From Kocuria flava (lineage in GTDB: Bacteria > Actinomycetota > Actinomycetes > Actinomycetales > Micrococcaceae), in NCBI RefSeq assembly GCF_001482365.1, contig NZ_CP013254.1:1178001-1242000 (forward strand): 64,000 nt of DNA, read 5' to 3'. The position numbers and the translations under genes are program-made. The notes under the pieces were generated by a model that had not been told where the DNA came from, searched no databases, and worked only from the letters and a program-made list of their open reading frames with translations. Below are positions 1-7,405 of the stretch, piece after piece. Position 1 is the stretch's first letter, and each line of letters opens with the position of its first letter.

Positions 1-54
1 CCACCGGGGGGCGCCCCGTCGGCGTGGCAGCGGAAAAAGTTCACCCCCAGTTCG

Positions 55-83
55 TTGACACATCACCAAAGGCGTCCTAGAGT
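55..83 (+). promoter_or_regulatory. Promoter of the YceI gene
   Basis: A perfect TTGACA at 55-60 is followed after exactly 17 bases by TAGAGT at 78-83, a near-consensus sigma-70-type promoter. It lies about 40 bases before the yceI start codon. A second TTGACA at 86-91 gives a repeated TTGACA flanking the -10 region; whether that second copy has a role is unknown. Confidence 0.7.
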
Positions 84-125
84 ATTTGACACAGCAACAA
101 ACCCCCACCACCCGAGGAGAACACC

Positions 126-722
126 ATGTCGCAGCTCACCGATCTCGTCCCCGGCTCCTGGACCTTCGACCCCGCCCACTCGGAGGTCGGCTTCACCGTC
201 CGCCACGCCGGGATCTCCAAGGTCCGCGGCGTCTTCCGCGAGGTCGACGCCCAGCTCCTGGTCGCCGAGCCCCTCGAGGACTCCCGCCTGAGCGCCACCG
301 TGCAGATGGCCTCCATCGACACCAAGAACGCCGACCGGGACGCCCACGTGCGCAGCGCCGACTTCTTCGCCGTCGAGCAGTACCCCACCATGACCTTCAC
401 CTCCACCGCGGTCGCCTTCGACGGCGAGGAGGGGACGATCACCGGTGAGCTGACGATCAAGGACGTCACCCGCACCGTCGAGCTGAGCGCGGAGTTCAAC
501 GGCGTCGTCGTGGACGCCTTCGGCGTGACCCGCGCCGGCTTCGGCGCGAAGACCACGATCTCGCGCAAGGACTTCGGGATCACCTGGAACGCCGCCATGG
601 AGGCCGGCGGGGTGCTCGTCTCGGACAAGGTCACCATCGAGCTCGACGTGGCCTTCACCGCGCCGCAGGACGACCCCGAGGAGACCGTCGAGGGCCAGGA
701 GTCCGTCTCCGCCGAGGCCTGA
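126..722 (+). CDS. YceI family protein
   Basis: The 198-residue product is a YceI-family protein, a lipocalin-like beta barrel that in characterised members binds polyisoprenoid lipids. The sequence begins with the family pattern (GSWTFDPAHSEVGFTVRH), followed by the typical core with ADFFAVEQYPTMTFTST and the closing strand GVLVSDKVTIELDVAF. No signal peptide is visible, so this copy is probably cytoplasmic, as in many actinobacterial homologues. The ATG is preceded by GAGGAG at a good distance and by a strong promoter. The C-terminal 20 residues are acidic and outside the fold. The gene stands alone and ends at a perfect 26-bp hairpin shared with the convergent crgA unit. The physiological ligand cannot be told from sequence. 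Confidence 0.93.
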   Translation: MSQLTDLVPGSWTFDPAHSEVGFTVRHAGISKVRGVFREVDAQLLVAEPLEDSRLSATVQMASIDTKNADRDAHVRSADFFAVEQYPTMTFTSTAVAFDGEEGTITGELTIKDVTRTVELSAEFNGVVVDAFGVTRAGFGAKTTISRKDFGITWNAAMEAGGVLVSDKVTIELDVAFTAPQDDPEETVEGQESVSAEA

Positions 723-731
723 GCCCCGGAG

Positions 732-788
732 CCCGCACGCGCAGCGGCCCGCACCCCGTGGAGGGGTGCGGGCCGCTGCGCGTGCGGG
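732..788. terminator. Perfect 26-bp bidirectional hairpin
   Basis: Arms 732-757 and 763-788 are perfectly complementary over 26 bp with a 5-base loop. The hairpin starts 10 bases after the yceI stop and ends 2 bases before the stop of the convergent small membrane gene, so it can terminate both transcripts. There is no U-tract, as is common in high-GC actinobacteria. Confidence 0.85.
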
Positions 789-790
789 GA

Positions 791-1012
791 TCAGCCGAGG
801 CGCTCGACGACGAACCACACCGCCGGCACCGCGATCAGCAGCAGCAGCGCCCACCGGCGCAGCCGCACCTCCAGGCGGGCCGGGTCCACCCGCCGCCCCC
901 GGGCGGGGCGGGAGGCGGCGATCTCGTCCTTCAGCGGGCGGGGCGCACCGTCGTCGTCGCCGGCCGTGCTGCCGGTCCGGTCCGGATCGCGGGGCTCGGG
1001 CACGGCGGTCAC
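791..1012 (-). CDS. Small single-pass membrane protein downstream of crgA
   Basis: This is a predicted 73-residue protein starting at a GTG that overlaps the crgA stop codon (GTGA), so translation is probably coupled. Residues 1-52 are hydrophilic, with acidic then arginine-rich stretches. Residues about 53-70 form one hydrophobic helix (WALLLLIAVPAVWFVV) that ends nearly at the C terminus, suggesting a tail-anchored or N-in single-pass topology. I recognise no family. Its position behind crgA suggests a role at the membrane or divisome, but that is only context. The reading frame stays open much further upstream, inside crgA, which is a high-GC artefact; the coupled GTG is the sensible start. 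Confidence 0.6.
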   Translation of the reverse strand: MTAVPEPRDPDRTGSTAGDDDGAPRPLKDEIAASRPARGRRVDPARLEVRLRRWALLLLIAVPAVWFVVERLG

Positions 1013-1407
1013 CGCCAGCGCGTGGTCATGACGAGGCCGACCATCATCAGCCCCAGCCCCACGCCGATGTTCCAGGTCCCGAGCCCGGGCACCGGGTAGA
1101 GGCCCTGGAAGAGGTAGTAGACGATCAGCCACAGCAGGCCGAGGACCATCAGGCCCAGCATGAGGACCTTGTACCAGGTCGGGGTGGGGGAGGGCGGCAC
1201 GGGGCCGCCGTGCCGGGAGCGCTCCGTGAGCTCCGCCGCCACGGCCGTCGCCGCGGCGTCCGGGTCGAAGGCGGCCGTCGAGCCGCCGGGCAGGCCCTCC
1301 GCCGCCAGCCGCGCCAGCTCCTCGTCGACGCGCGTCGAGGCCGCGCCCCGGTCCTCGGCGGGGGTGCGGCGGCCGGCCTTCCGGCGGCGGTTCTTGGACT
1401 CGGGCAC
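1009..1407 (-). CDS. crgA: Cell division protein CrgA
   Basis: The 132-residue product is CrgA, a small membrane protein that in Streptomyces and Mycobacterium helps recruit and coordinate septal peptidoglycan factors such as FtsI, FtsQ and CwsA. Two transmembrane helices are visible, at about 81-100 (MLGLMVLGLLWLIVYYL) and 111-128 (WNIGVGLGLMMVGLVMT), joined by the family's short loop with YPVPGLGTWN. The first 75 residues are a charged, Ala-rich extension, making the protein longer than the roughly 85-95 residues usual for the family. The GTG start has AGGAGG upstream. A TAGACT -10 element lies about 55 bases upstream. The gene is divergent from pabA, an arrangement conserved near the pknB locus. 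Confidence 0.93.
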   Translation of the reverse strand: MPESKNRRRKAGRRTPAEDRGAASTRVDEELARLAAEGLPGGSTAAFDPDAAATAVAAELTERSRHGGPVPPSPTPTWYKVLMLGLMVLGLLWLIVYYLFQGLYPVPGLGTWNIGVGLGLMMVGLVMTTRWR

Positions 1408-1461
1408 TGTTCCTCCTGGTGGCCGGGCGGGCCGTGGTCACGGCGGGGGGTCCGGTGGACC

Positions 1462-1467
1462 AGTCTA
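1462..1467 (-). promoter_or_regulatory. Candidate -10 element for crgA
   Basis: The minus strand reads TAGACT here, 54 bases before the crgA GTG. The same hexamer or close variants precede several other genes in the window, which supports it. No clear -35 hexamer is visible. Confidence 0.5.
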
Positions 1468-1532
1468 GCCGTCCCCGTCCTGCGGCGGCCGTCCTCCCGC
1501 GGACGGCGGACCGGCTCCCCGGACCCGGCGCG

Positions 1533-1538
1533 TAAGCT
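1533..1538 (+). promoter_or_regulatory. Candidate -10 element for pabA
   Basis: TAAGCT followed by GGG, 37 bases before the pabA start. The identical hexamer sits in the better-supported promoter of the glutamate dehydrogenase gene at 50566. No -35 match is seen. Confidence 0.45.
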
Positions 1539-1575
1539 GGGATGGCCCGTTCCGCACCGCACCCCAGGAGTCCCC

Positions 1576-2214
1576 GTGACCGTCAGGATCCTCGTCGTGG
1601 ACAACTACGACAGCTTCGTCTACACCCTCGTCGGCTATCTCCAGCAGCTCGGCGCGCAGACCACGGTGATCCGCAACGACGACCTCGGCGAGGACGCCGC
1701 CCGCGAGCTGGCCGGCGAGCACGACGGCGTGCTGCTCTCGCCCGGGCCCGGCGCCCCGGCCGACGCGGGCGTGTGCACGGCGCTGATCCGGCACGCCGAG
1801 GCCACGGGGACCCCGCTGCTCGGGGTGTGCCTGGGCCACCAGGCGCTCGCGGAGGCCTACGGGGGCACCGTCACCCACGCGGAGGAGCTCATGCACGGGA
1901 AGACCTCCCGCGTGGAGCACGACGGCACGAGCGTGTTCGGCGGCGTGCCCAGCCCCTTCACGGCGACCCGCTACCACTCGCTCGCGGTGGTCGCCCAGTC
2001 CGTCCCGGACGTCCTGCGGGTCACGGCCCGCACGCCCAACGGGGTGATCATGGGCCTGCAGCACCGCAGCGCCCCGCTGCACGGCGTGCAGTTCCACCCG
2101 GAGTCGGTGCTCACCGAGGGCGGCTACCGCATGCTCGGCAACTGGCTGGAGCTCGCGGGGCTCAAGGGCGCGGCGCGCGCGGCGTCCTCGCTCTCCCCGC
2201 TGATGACCGCCTGA
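1576..2214 (+). CDS. pabA: Anthranilate/aminodeoxychorismate synthase glutamine amidotransferase subunit
   Basis: The 212-residue product is a class I glutamine amidotransferase of the TrpG/PabA type. It releases ammonia from glutamine for anthranilate or aminodeoxychorismate synthase, feeding tryptophan or folate synthesis. Family landmarks are DNYDSFVYTLVGYL at the N terminus, the oxyanion loop LLSPGPGAP, the nucleophile motif GVCLGHQ, and the His-Glu pair in HGVQFHPES. The GTG start is preceded by AGGAG. The gene faces pknB tail to tail, the same order as trpG/pabA and pknB in Mycobacterium. No synthase component I lies next to it, so it may serve either or both pathways; pabA is the name usually used at this locus. 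Confidence 0.93.
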   Translation: MTVRILVVDNYDSFVYTLVGYLQQLGAQTTVIRNDDLGEDAARELAGEHDGVLLSPGPGAPADAGVCTALIRHAEATGTPLLGVCLGHQALAEAYGGTVTHAEELMHGKTSRVEHDGTSVFGGVPSPFTATRYHSLAVVAQSVPDVLRVTARTPNGVIMGLQHRSAPLHGVQFHPESVLTEGGYRMLGNWLELAGLKGAARAASSLSPLMTA

Positions 2215-2222
2215 GGGCCGGC

Positions 2223-4226
2223 TCAGCGCTCCCGCCCGCGGGCCTCCTCGTCCCGCTCGCGGGCTGCCTCGGCGCGCTCCGCGGCCCGCTCCTGCGCCCG
2301 CTCGGCGGCCGCGGCGCGGTCGCCCCCGTCCTCCCCGCCCTCCTCGGGGGCGCCGGTGCGCTCCTCCGAGGGCTCCGCGGTGGGCTCCTCCCCGTCCTCC
2401 TCCGCGGTGGGGCTCGGCTCCGGGGTCTCCTCCTCGGTGGGCTCGGGCGTGGGCTCGGGGCTGGGCTCCGGCGGCGGGGCGACCGCCACGGTCAGGGTGA
2501 TCGTGGCGCCCTGGGGGGCGGAGCCGCCGCCGGCCACGCTCTGCTCGACCACCTGCCCGGCCGGCACGTCCGAACGCTCGGCGACGACGACCTCCGCGCC
2601 CAGGCCCACCCCGTCCGCGGACAGCGCCGCGACGGCCTCGTCCCGGGGCATCCCCACGACGTCGGGCACGGTGACGCGGCCGGTGGAGAGCACGAGCTCC
2701 ACCTCGGAGCCCGACGGGACCCTCGTCCCGCCGGCCGGGTCCGTGGTGACGACCGCGCCCCGCGGGACCCAGGCGCTGTTGACGGTGCGGGTCGGGCCCG
2801 GGTCGAGGCCGGCGGCCTCGAGGGCCTCCCGCACCTCCTCCTCGGAGCGGCCGGCGAGGTCGCCGGGCACCTCCACCTCGGCGGGCCCGAGGGAGACCTC
2901 CAGGACCACGGTGCTGCCCTGCTCGACCTGGGTGTCGGCGGCGGGGTCCGTGGCCACGACGTCTCCCTCGGAGACGGCGTCGCTGTGGACCTCGTCCCGC
3001 TCGGGCACGAGCCCGGCGTCGCGCACCGCGGTCTCGGCCACCGCCGCGTCCATGCCCGCCACCTGGGGGACCACCGCGAGGGCGGGGCCCTCGCGCCCGG
3101 CCTGGACCCACTGCAGGGCCAGGACACCGGCGACCGCCAGCACGGCGAGCACGAGCAGGGTGAACAGGGCGGCCCGCAGGCCGCCGCGGCGCCGACGCAC
3201 CGCGCCGGAACCGGTGCCCGGCGGGCCGGGGGGAACGGGGCCGGGGCCGCCGGTCGCCGCGGTCCCGGCGGCGGTCGCGGCCGGGACCGGCACGGGGGGC
3301 AGGGTCTTCGTGTCCTCGTCGCGCACCGGCACGGCGGCGACGGGCTGGGTCTGCTCGAGGTCCGACGGCACGGCCGCGCGCAGCTCCCGCAGCGCCCGGC
3401 GCATCTGCCCGGCGTCCTGGAAGCGCTCGGCGGGGTCCTTGGCCAGCGCCCGCGCCATGAAGGCGTCCACCCGGGGGCCGAGCCGCGGGTCGACCTGCGA
3501 GGGGACGGGGGCGGTGTCGCGCACGTGCTGGGCGGCGACGTCCACGGAGGTCTCTCCCACGAACGGGGCCCGGCCGGTGAGCAGCTCGAAGAGCACGCAC
3601 GCCGCGGAGTACAGGTCGGAACGGGCGTCGACCGACGCGCCGCGGGCCTGCTCGGGGGACAGGTACTGGGCCGTGCCCAGGACGGCCTGGGCCTGGGTGA
3701 GCGCCGGGGCCGTGTCCTCCACGGCCCGGGCGATCCCGAAGTCCATGACCTTCACCTGGCCCTCCGGGGTGACGATCACGTTGGCCGGCTTGATGTCCCG
3801 GTGCACGATCCCCGCGCGGTGGCTGTACTCGAGCGCGTCGAGGATCCCGAGCACGAGGTCCACGGCCTCGCGCGGGGAGACCGCGTCCTGGTGCACGAGC
3901 TCGCGCAGGGTGCGCCCCGGGACGTACTCCATGACGATGTAGGGCCGGTCCACCCCCTCCTCGGTGCTCGCGGCGATCTCCCCGGTGTCGTAGACGGAGA
4001 CGATGGAGTGGTGGTTCAGGGCGGCGACCGACTGCGCCTCCCGCTTGAAGCGCTCGTGGAAGGAGTCGTCCTGCGCCAGCTCCGGGCGCAGCACCTTGAT
4101 CGCCACGCGCCGGCCCAGCCGCAGGTCCCGCCCGACGTGGACGGTCGCCATGCCGCCCCGGCCGATGGCCTCCCCGACCTCGTAGCGGTCGTTGATCAGG
4201 CGGGGGACGGTGCTGCGGCCGGGCAC
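2223..4226 (-). CDS. pknB: Ser/Thr protein kinase with PASTA domains (PknB)
   Basis: This 667-residue membrane kinase senses cell-wall fragments and phosphorylates division and cell-wall proteins. Residues 15-280 are the kinase domain: glycine loop IGRGGMATVH, ATP lysine K44, catalytic HRDIKPAN with D144, metal-binding DFG at D162, and GTAQYLSPEQA. A Pro-rich juxtamembrane region leads to one helix at about 351-374. Three PASTA repeats follow (roughly 384-448, 449-517 and 518-585); Mycobacterium PknB has four. The last 80 residues are odd: a Pro/Glu-rich stretch, then a strongly charged Arg/Glu/Ala helix. The GTG start lies 3 bases after the pknA stop. It is the last gene of the fhaA-to-pknB operon and ends convergent with pabA. 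Confidence 0.96.
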   Translation of the reverse strand: MPGRSTVPRLINDRYEVGEAIGRGGMATVHVGRDLRLGRRVAIKVLRPELAQDDSFHERFKREAQSVAALNHHSIVSVYDTGEIAASTEEGVDRPYIVMEYVPGRTLRELVHQDAVSPREAVDLVLGILDALEYSHRAGIVHRDIKPANVIVTPEGQVKVMDFGIARAVEDTAPALTQAQAVLGTAQYLSPEQARGASVDARSDLYSAACVLFELLTGRAPFVGETSVDVAAQHVRDTAPVPSQVDPRLGPRVDAFMARALAKDPAERFQDAGQMRRALRELRAAVPSDLEQTQPVAAVPVRDEDTKTLPPVPVPAATAAGTAATGGPGPVPPGPPGTGSGAVRRRRGGLRAALFTLLVLAVLAVAGVLALQWVQAGREGPALAVVPQVAGMDAAVAETAVRDAGLVPERDEVHSDAVSEGDVVATDPAADTQVEQGSTVVLEVSLGPAEVEVPGDLAGRSEEEVREALEAAGLDPGPTRTVNSAWVPRGAVVTTDPAGGTRVPSGSEVELVLSTGRVTVPDVVGMPRDEAVAALSADGVGLGAEVVVAERSDVPAGQVVEQSVAGGGSAPQGATITLTVAVAPPPEPSPEPTPEPTEEETPEPSPTAEEDGEEPTAEPSEERTGAPEEGGEDGGDRAAAAERAQERAAERAEAARERDEEARGRER

Positions 4227-4229
4227 GGC

Positions 4230-5963
4230 TCAGTTCCCCTCGGTGGGCGAGACCGTGGCGGGGGCGGAGGTCGCGCCCTGCGTGGGGGCGGGGCTCGCCG
4301 CCCGCTCGCGGGCCACCCACACCTGCACGGTGTCGCCCGGACGCACGGTGGAGCCGCCGATGGGCTGGGTGCGCAGCACGGTGCCGGGGGCCTCGTCGGA
4401 GGAGTAGTCCTCGTAGAGGGTCACGTTGACCCCGGCCTCGGTGATCTCCCGGATCACGTCGGCCTCCTGGCGTCCCACGAGCCCGGTGGGCAGCTCGACC
4501 GTGTCCGGGCCGGTGGAGTGGACGACCGTGATCGTGGTCCCGCGGGCGACCTGACCCACGGGGTCCAGGGACAGCACGGTGCCGACCGGCTCGCCGGAGG
4601 CCTGGCCCACGCGCTGGACGGCGAAGCCCAGGTCGGAGAGCTCCTGGACGACCTCGTCGACGGAGCGGCCCTCGTAGCGGGCGGCGAGCACCTCGACGGT
4701 CTCGCCGTCCGGGGCGCTGGTCTCGGGCACGGCCGTCGTGGAGACGGTGCCGGTCGGGGAGGGGTCCGGGTTTCCCGAGCCGGTGTCGCGCAGCACGAAC
4801 AGCCACACCAGCCCTGCGGCCAGGGCGAGCGCGAGCAGCAGCGGCAGCAGCCACGGCCACACCCGGCGCCGGCGCGGCTGCTCGGCCGGGGGCCGGGGCG
4901 CGTCCCGCCCGGGGGCCCGTTCCGGCTGCACGACGCCGAGCTCGGCGGTGACCGGGTGCGCGGGGCCGGCGGCGGCGCCCGCGCCGGGGGCGGCCGCCGC
5001 GGGACGGCCGTCCTGGCGGGTCATCATCCGCGTCGGCTCGTCGTCCACCGGCGCGAAGGCCTGCGTGGGCTCGTCGTCGTCGAGGTCCTCGGGCAGGTCC
5101 AGGAAGGCCCGCATGCCGGGCACGGCCGCGGCGGCGGCCGCGACGTCGCCGCGGCGGATCGCGTCGACCGCCGTGGCCAGCGCGCCCGCGGTGGCGGGAC
5201 GGTCCCGGGGCTCCTTCGCGAGCATCGACATGATCAGGGCCCGCACGGGCTCGGGGACGTCCTCGGCCAGGGGCGGGGGCGGGTCGTTGACCTGGGCCAG
5301 GGCGATCGCGATCTGCGACTCGCCCGTGAACGGCCGCCGCCCCGCCAGGCACTCGTAGCCGATGATCCCCAGGGAGTAGATGTCGGAGGAGCCCGTGGCC
5401 GTCTGCCCGGTGGCCTGCTCGGGTGCCAGGTACTGGGCCGTGCCCATGACCTGCCCGGTCGCCGTCAGCGGCACCTGGTCGGCGAGGCGGGCGATGCCGA
5501 AGTCGGTGACCTTCACCCGGTTGTCCGGGGTGATGATCAGGTTGCCCGGCTTCACGTCCCGGTGCACGAGCCCCTGGGCGTGGGCGGCCGCGAGCGCCCG
5601 GGCGGTCTGGCCGATGTAGTTCAGGACCGTGTCGGCCTCGAGCGTGCGGCGCCGCTCGATGATGTTGGACAGCGGCTCGCCCGGGACCAGCTCCATGACG
5701 AGGAAGGCGGAGCCCTCCTCCTCGCCGTAGTCGAAGACGTTGGCCACCCCGGGGTGGTTCAGCAGGGCCGTGTGGCGGGCCTCGGCGCGGAAGCGCTGCA
5801 GGAAGTTGGGGTCCCCGTTGTACTCCTCCTTGAGGATCTTCACGGCGACGACGCGGCCCAGGACCCGGTCCTTGGCCCTCCACACCTCGCCCATCCCGCC
5901 GATCGCGATCCGATCGGTCAGTGCGTAGCGCCCGCCCAGGACGGTGCTCGACGAAGGTCTCAC
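4230..5963 (-). CDS. pknA: Ser/Thr protein kinase PknA-like with PASTA repeats
   Basis: The 577-residue product is the second membrane Ser/Thr kinase of the operon. The kinase domain spans about 10-270: glycine loop IAIGGMGEVW, K42, HRDVKPGN with D136, DFG, and GTAQYLAPEQA. A low-complexity linker rich in Asp, Ala and Pro follows, then one transmembrane helix at about 369-391. The extracellular part holds two PASTA-like repeats (about 410-478 and 479-550) and a Thr/Ser/Pro tail. PknA of mycobacteria has no PASTA domains, so the name rests on position; micrococcal homologues often carry them. The GTG start overlaps the pbpA stop by 4 bases, indicating coupled translation. Confidence 0.92.
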   Translation of the reverse strand: MRPSSSTVLGGRYALTDRIAIGGMGEVWRAKDRVLGRVVAVKILKEEYNGDPNFLQRFRAEARHTALLNHPGVANVFDYGEEEGSAFLVMELVPGEPLSNIIERRRTLEADTVLNYIGQTARALAAAHAQGLVHRDVKPGNLIITPDNRVKVTDFGIARLADQVPLTATGQVMGTAQYLAPEQATGQTATGSSDIYSLGIIGYECLAGRRPFTGESQIAIALAQVNDPPPPLAEDVPEPVRALIMSMLAKEPRDRPATAGALATAVDAIRRGDVAAAAAAVPGMRAFLDLPEDLDDDEPTQAFAPVDDEPTRMMTRQDGRPAAAAPGAGAAAGPAHPVTAELGVVQPERAPGRDAPRPPAEQPRRRRVWPWLLPLLLALALAAGLVWLFVLRDTGSGNPDPSPTGTVSTTAVPETSAPDGETVEVLAARYEGRSVDEVVQELSDLGFAVQRVGQASGEPVGTVLSLDPVGQVARGTTITVVHSTGPDTVELPTGLVGRQEADVIREITEAGVNVTLYEDYSSDEAPGTVLRTQPIGGSTVRPGDTVQVWVARERAASPAPTQGATSAPATVSPTEGN

Positions 5964-7405
5964 TTGTTCAACACCGCCTCGAAGATCTGCTTGGCGCCCG
6001 TGGTGGTCAGGGAGGATCCGGTCGCGACGTCGACGTCCTCGACGACGATCGCGACGGCGACCTCCGGGTCGTCGGCCGGGGCGAAGCCGGTGAACCAGGA
6101 GTCGTTGAGTCCCTCCTCGGAGCCGATCTCGGCGGTGCCGGTCTTGCCGGCCACCTCGACCCCGGGCACGGCCGCGCCCCGGCCGATCCCGTCGTCGACG
6201 ACCTCGACCATGAGGTCGGTGACGGTGCCGGCGACGTCGGCGCTGGTCGAGCGGCGCAGCTGCTCGGGGCTGAACTCGTCGAGCACGGACAGGTCGGAGG
6301 AGCGGACGGTGTCCACGAGCTGGGGCCGCATCATGACGCCGTCGTTGGCGATGGCGGCGCTCGTCATGGCGACCTGCAGCGGGGTGGCGCGCACGTCGTA
6401 CTGGCCGATGGCGGACAGGGCCAGCTGCGAGGCGTTGAGCTCCTCCGGGAAGACGGAGGGCGTGACCTGCAGCGGCAGCGAGAGGGGTTCGCCGTAGCCG
6501 AAGTTCTGGGCGGTGCGCCGGATGGCGTCCTCGCCGAGATCGAGGGCGATCGAGGCGAACGGGGTGTTGCAGGACTGCTCGAGGGCGAACTCGAGGTCGG
6601 CCTGGGGGCGGGCGGCGCACCCGCCGCCCACGTAGTTGGGCAGGGTGACGTCCGTGCCGGGCAGCGGCAGCTCCGGCGGGTTCGGCAGCTGGGAGTCGGT
6701 GGTGTAGCGGCCGGACTCGAGGGCCGCCACCGTGTCGAGGATCTTGAAGGTCGAGGCCGGGGCGTAGAGGTCGCCGGCGATCGCCCGGTTGACCAGGGGC
6801 TGGTCGGGGTCGCCGTTGAGGCGCTCGGCGGCGGCGATCACGGAGGCGGCGTCGTGGGAGGCGAGCTCGTTGGGGTCGAAGCCGGGGGAGGAGACCATCG
6901 ACAGGATCGCCCCGGTCTCGGGGTCGAGGGCGACGACGGCGCCGCGGCGGCCCTGCAGCACGTCCTGGGAGACGCGCTGGAGCTCCGGGTCGACGGTCAG
7001 CTCGACCGAGGCCCCGGTGGGCTGGTCGCCGGAGAACATCGCGAGCACCCGGTCGTAGAACTGGTCGGCGGAGGCCCCGGAGAGCTCCTCGCCGAGGGCG
7101 GCCTCGAGCCCGGTGGCCCCGTAGACGAGGGAGAAGTACCCGGTCAGGTGGCCGTAGAGGGGGCCGTCGGCGTAGACGCGCTGGTGCTCGAAGTCGTCGT
7201 CGGAGGGCACGGAGTAGGCCTTGGGGTCGCCGCCGACGACGATCGCGCCGCGGTCCGCCCCGAACTGCTCGTAGAGGCTGCGGTTGTTCCAGGGATGGGC
7301 CTCCAGGCTGCGCGCCGCGAAGAACTGCACGTAGGTCAGCGCCAGGAGCAGCACGGTGAAGATCGCCACCCCGGCGGTCCAGGTGTGTCGGATCGCCCGG
7401 TTCAC
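5960..7405 (-). CDS. pbpA: Class B penicillin-binding protein (transpeptidase)
   Basis: The 481-residue product is a membrane-anchored peptidoglycan DD-transpeptidase that cross-links the wall, working with the neighbouring RodA/FtsW-type glycosyltransferase. An N-terminal anchor spans about 12-30. The penicillin-binding motifs are all present: S218-TFK, S278-CN and K421-TG. The region between is shorter than in large class B enzymes, as expected for the PbpA (Rv0016c) type. The GTG start overlaps the rodA stop (GTGA) and has GGGAGG upstream. The open frame continues far upstream through rodA, but that sequence lacks any PBP feature. Activity is likely adjusted by the kinases encoded immediately downstream. 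Confidence 0.95.
   Translation of the reverse strand: MNRAIRHTWTAGVAIFTVLLLALTYVQFFAARSLEAHPWNNRSLYEQFGADRGAIVVGGDPKAYSVPSDDDFEHQRVYADGPLYGHLTGYFSLVYGATGLEAALGEELSGASADQFYDRVLAMFSGDQPTGASVELTVDPELQRVSQDVLQGRRGAVVALDPETGAILSMVSSPGFDPNELASHDAASVIAAAERLNGDPDQPLVNRAIAGDLYAPASTFKILDTVAALESGRYTTDSQLPNPPELPLPGTDVTLPNYVGGGCAARPQADLEFALEQSCNTPFASIALDLGEDAIRRTAQNFGYGEPLSLPLQVTPSVFPEELNASQLALSAIGQYDVRATPLQVAMTSAAIANDGVMMRPQLVDTVRSSDLSVLDEFSPEQLRRSTSADVAGTVTDLMVEVVDDGIGRGAAVPGVEVAGKTGTAEIGSEEGLNDSWFTGFAPADDPEVAVAIVVEDVDVATGSSLTTTGAKQIFEAVLNK

Noticed and set aside
86..91. Second TTGACA as an alternative -35 box for yceI.
   Set aside because: A -10 box at proper spacing would fall within the ribosome binding site region; the first TTGACA with TAGAGT fits much better.
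1465..5883. A 1472-codon minus-strand frame overlapping the kinase genes.
   Set aside because: It has Arg/Gly/Pro-rich shadow composition, and the true kinase frames carry all catalytic motifs.
1542..6497. A 1651-codon plus-strand frame across pabA and the kinases.
   Set aside because: Antisense or out-of-frame shadow; no recognisable motif, while known genes fill the same span.
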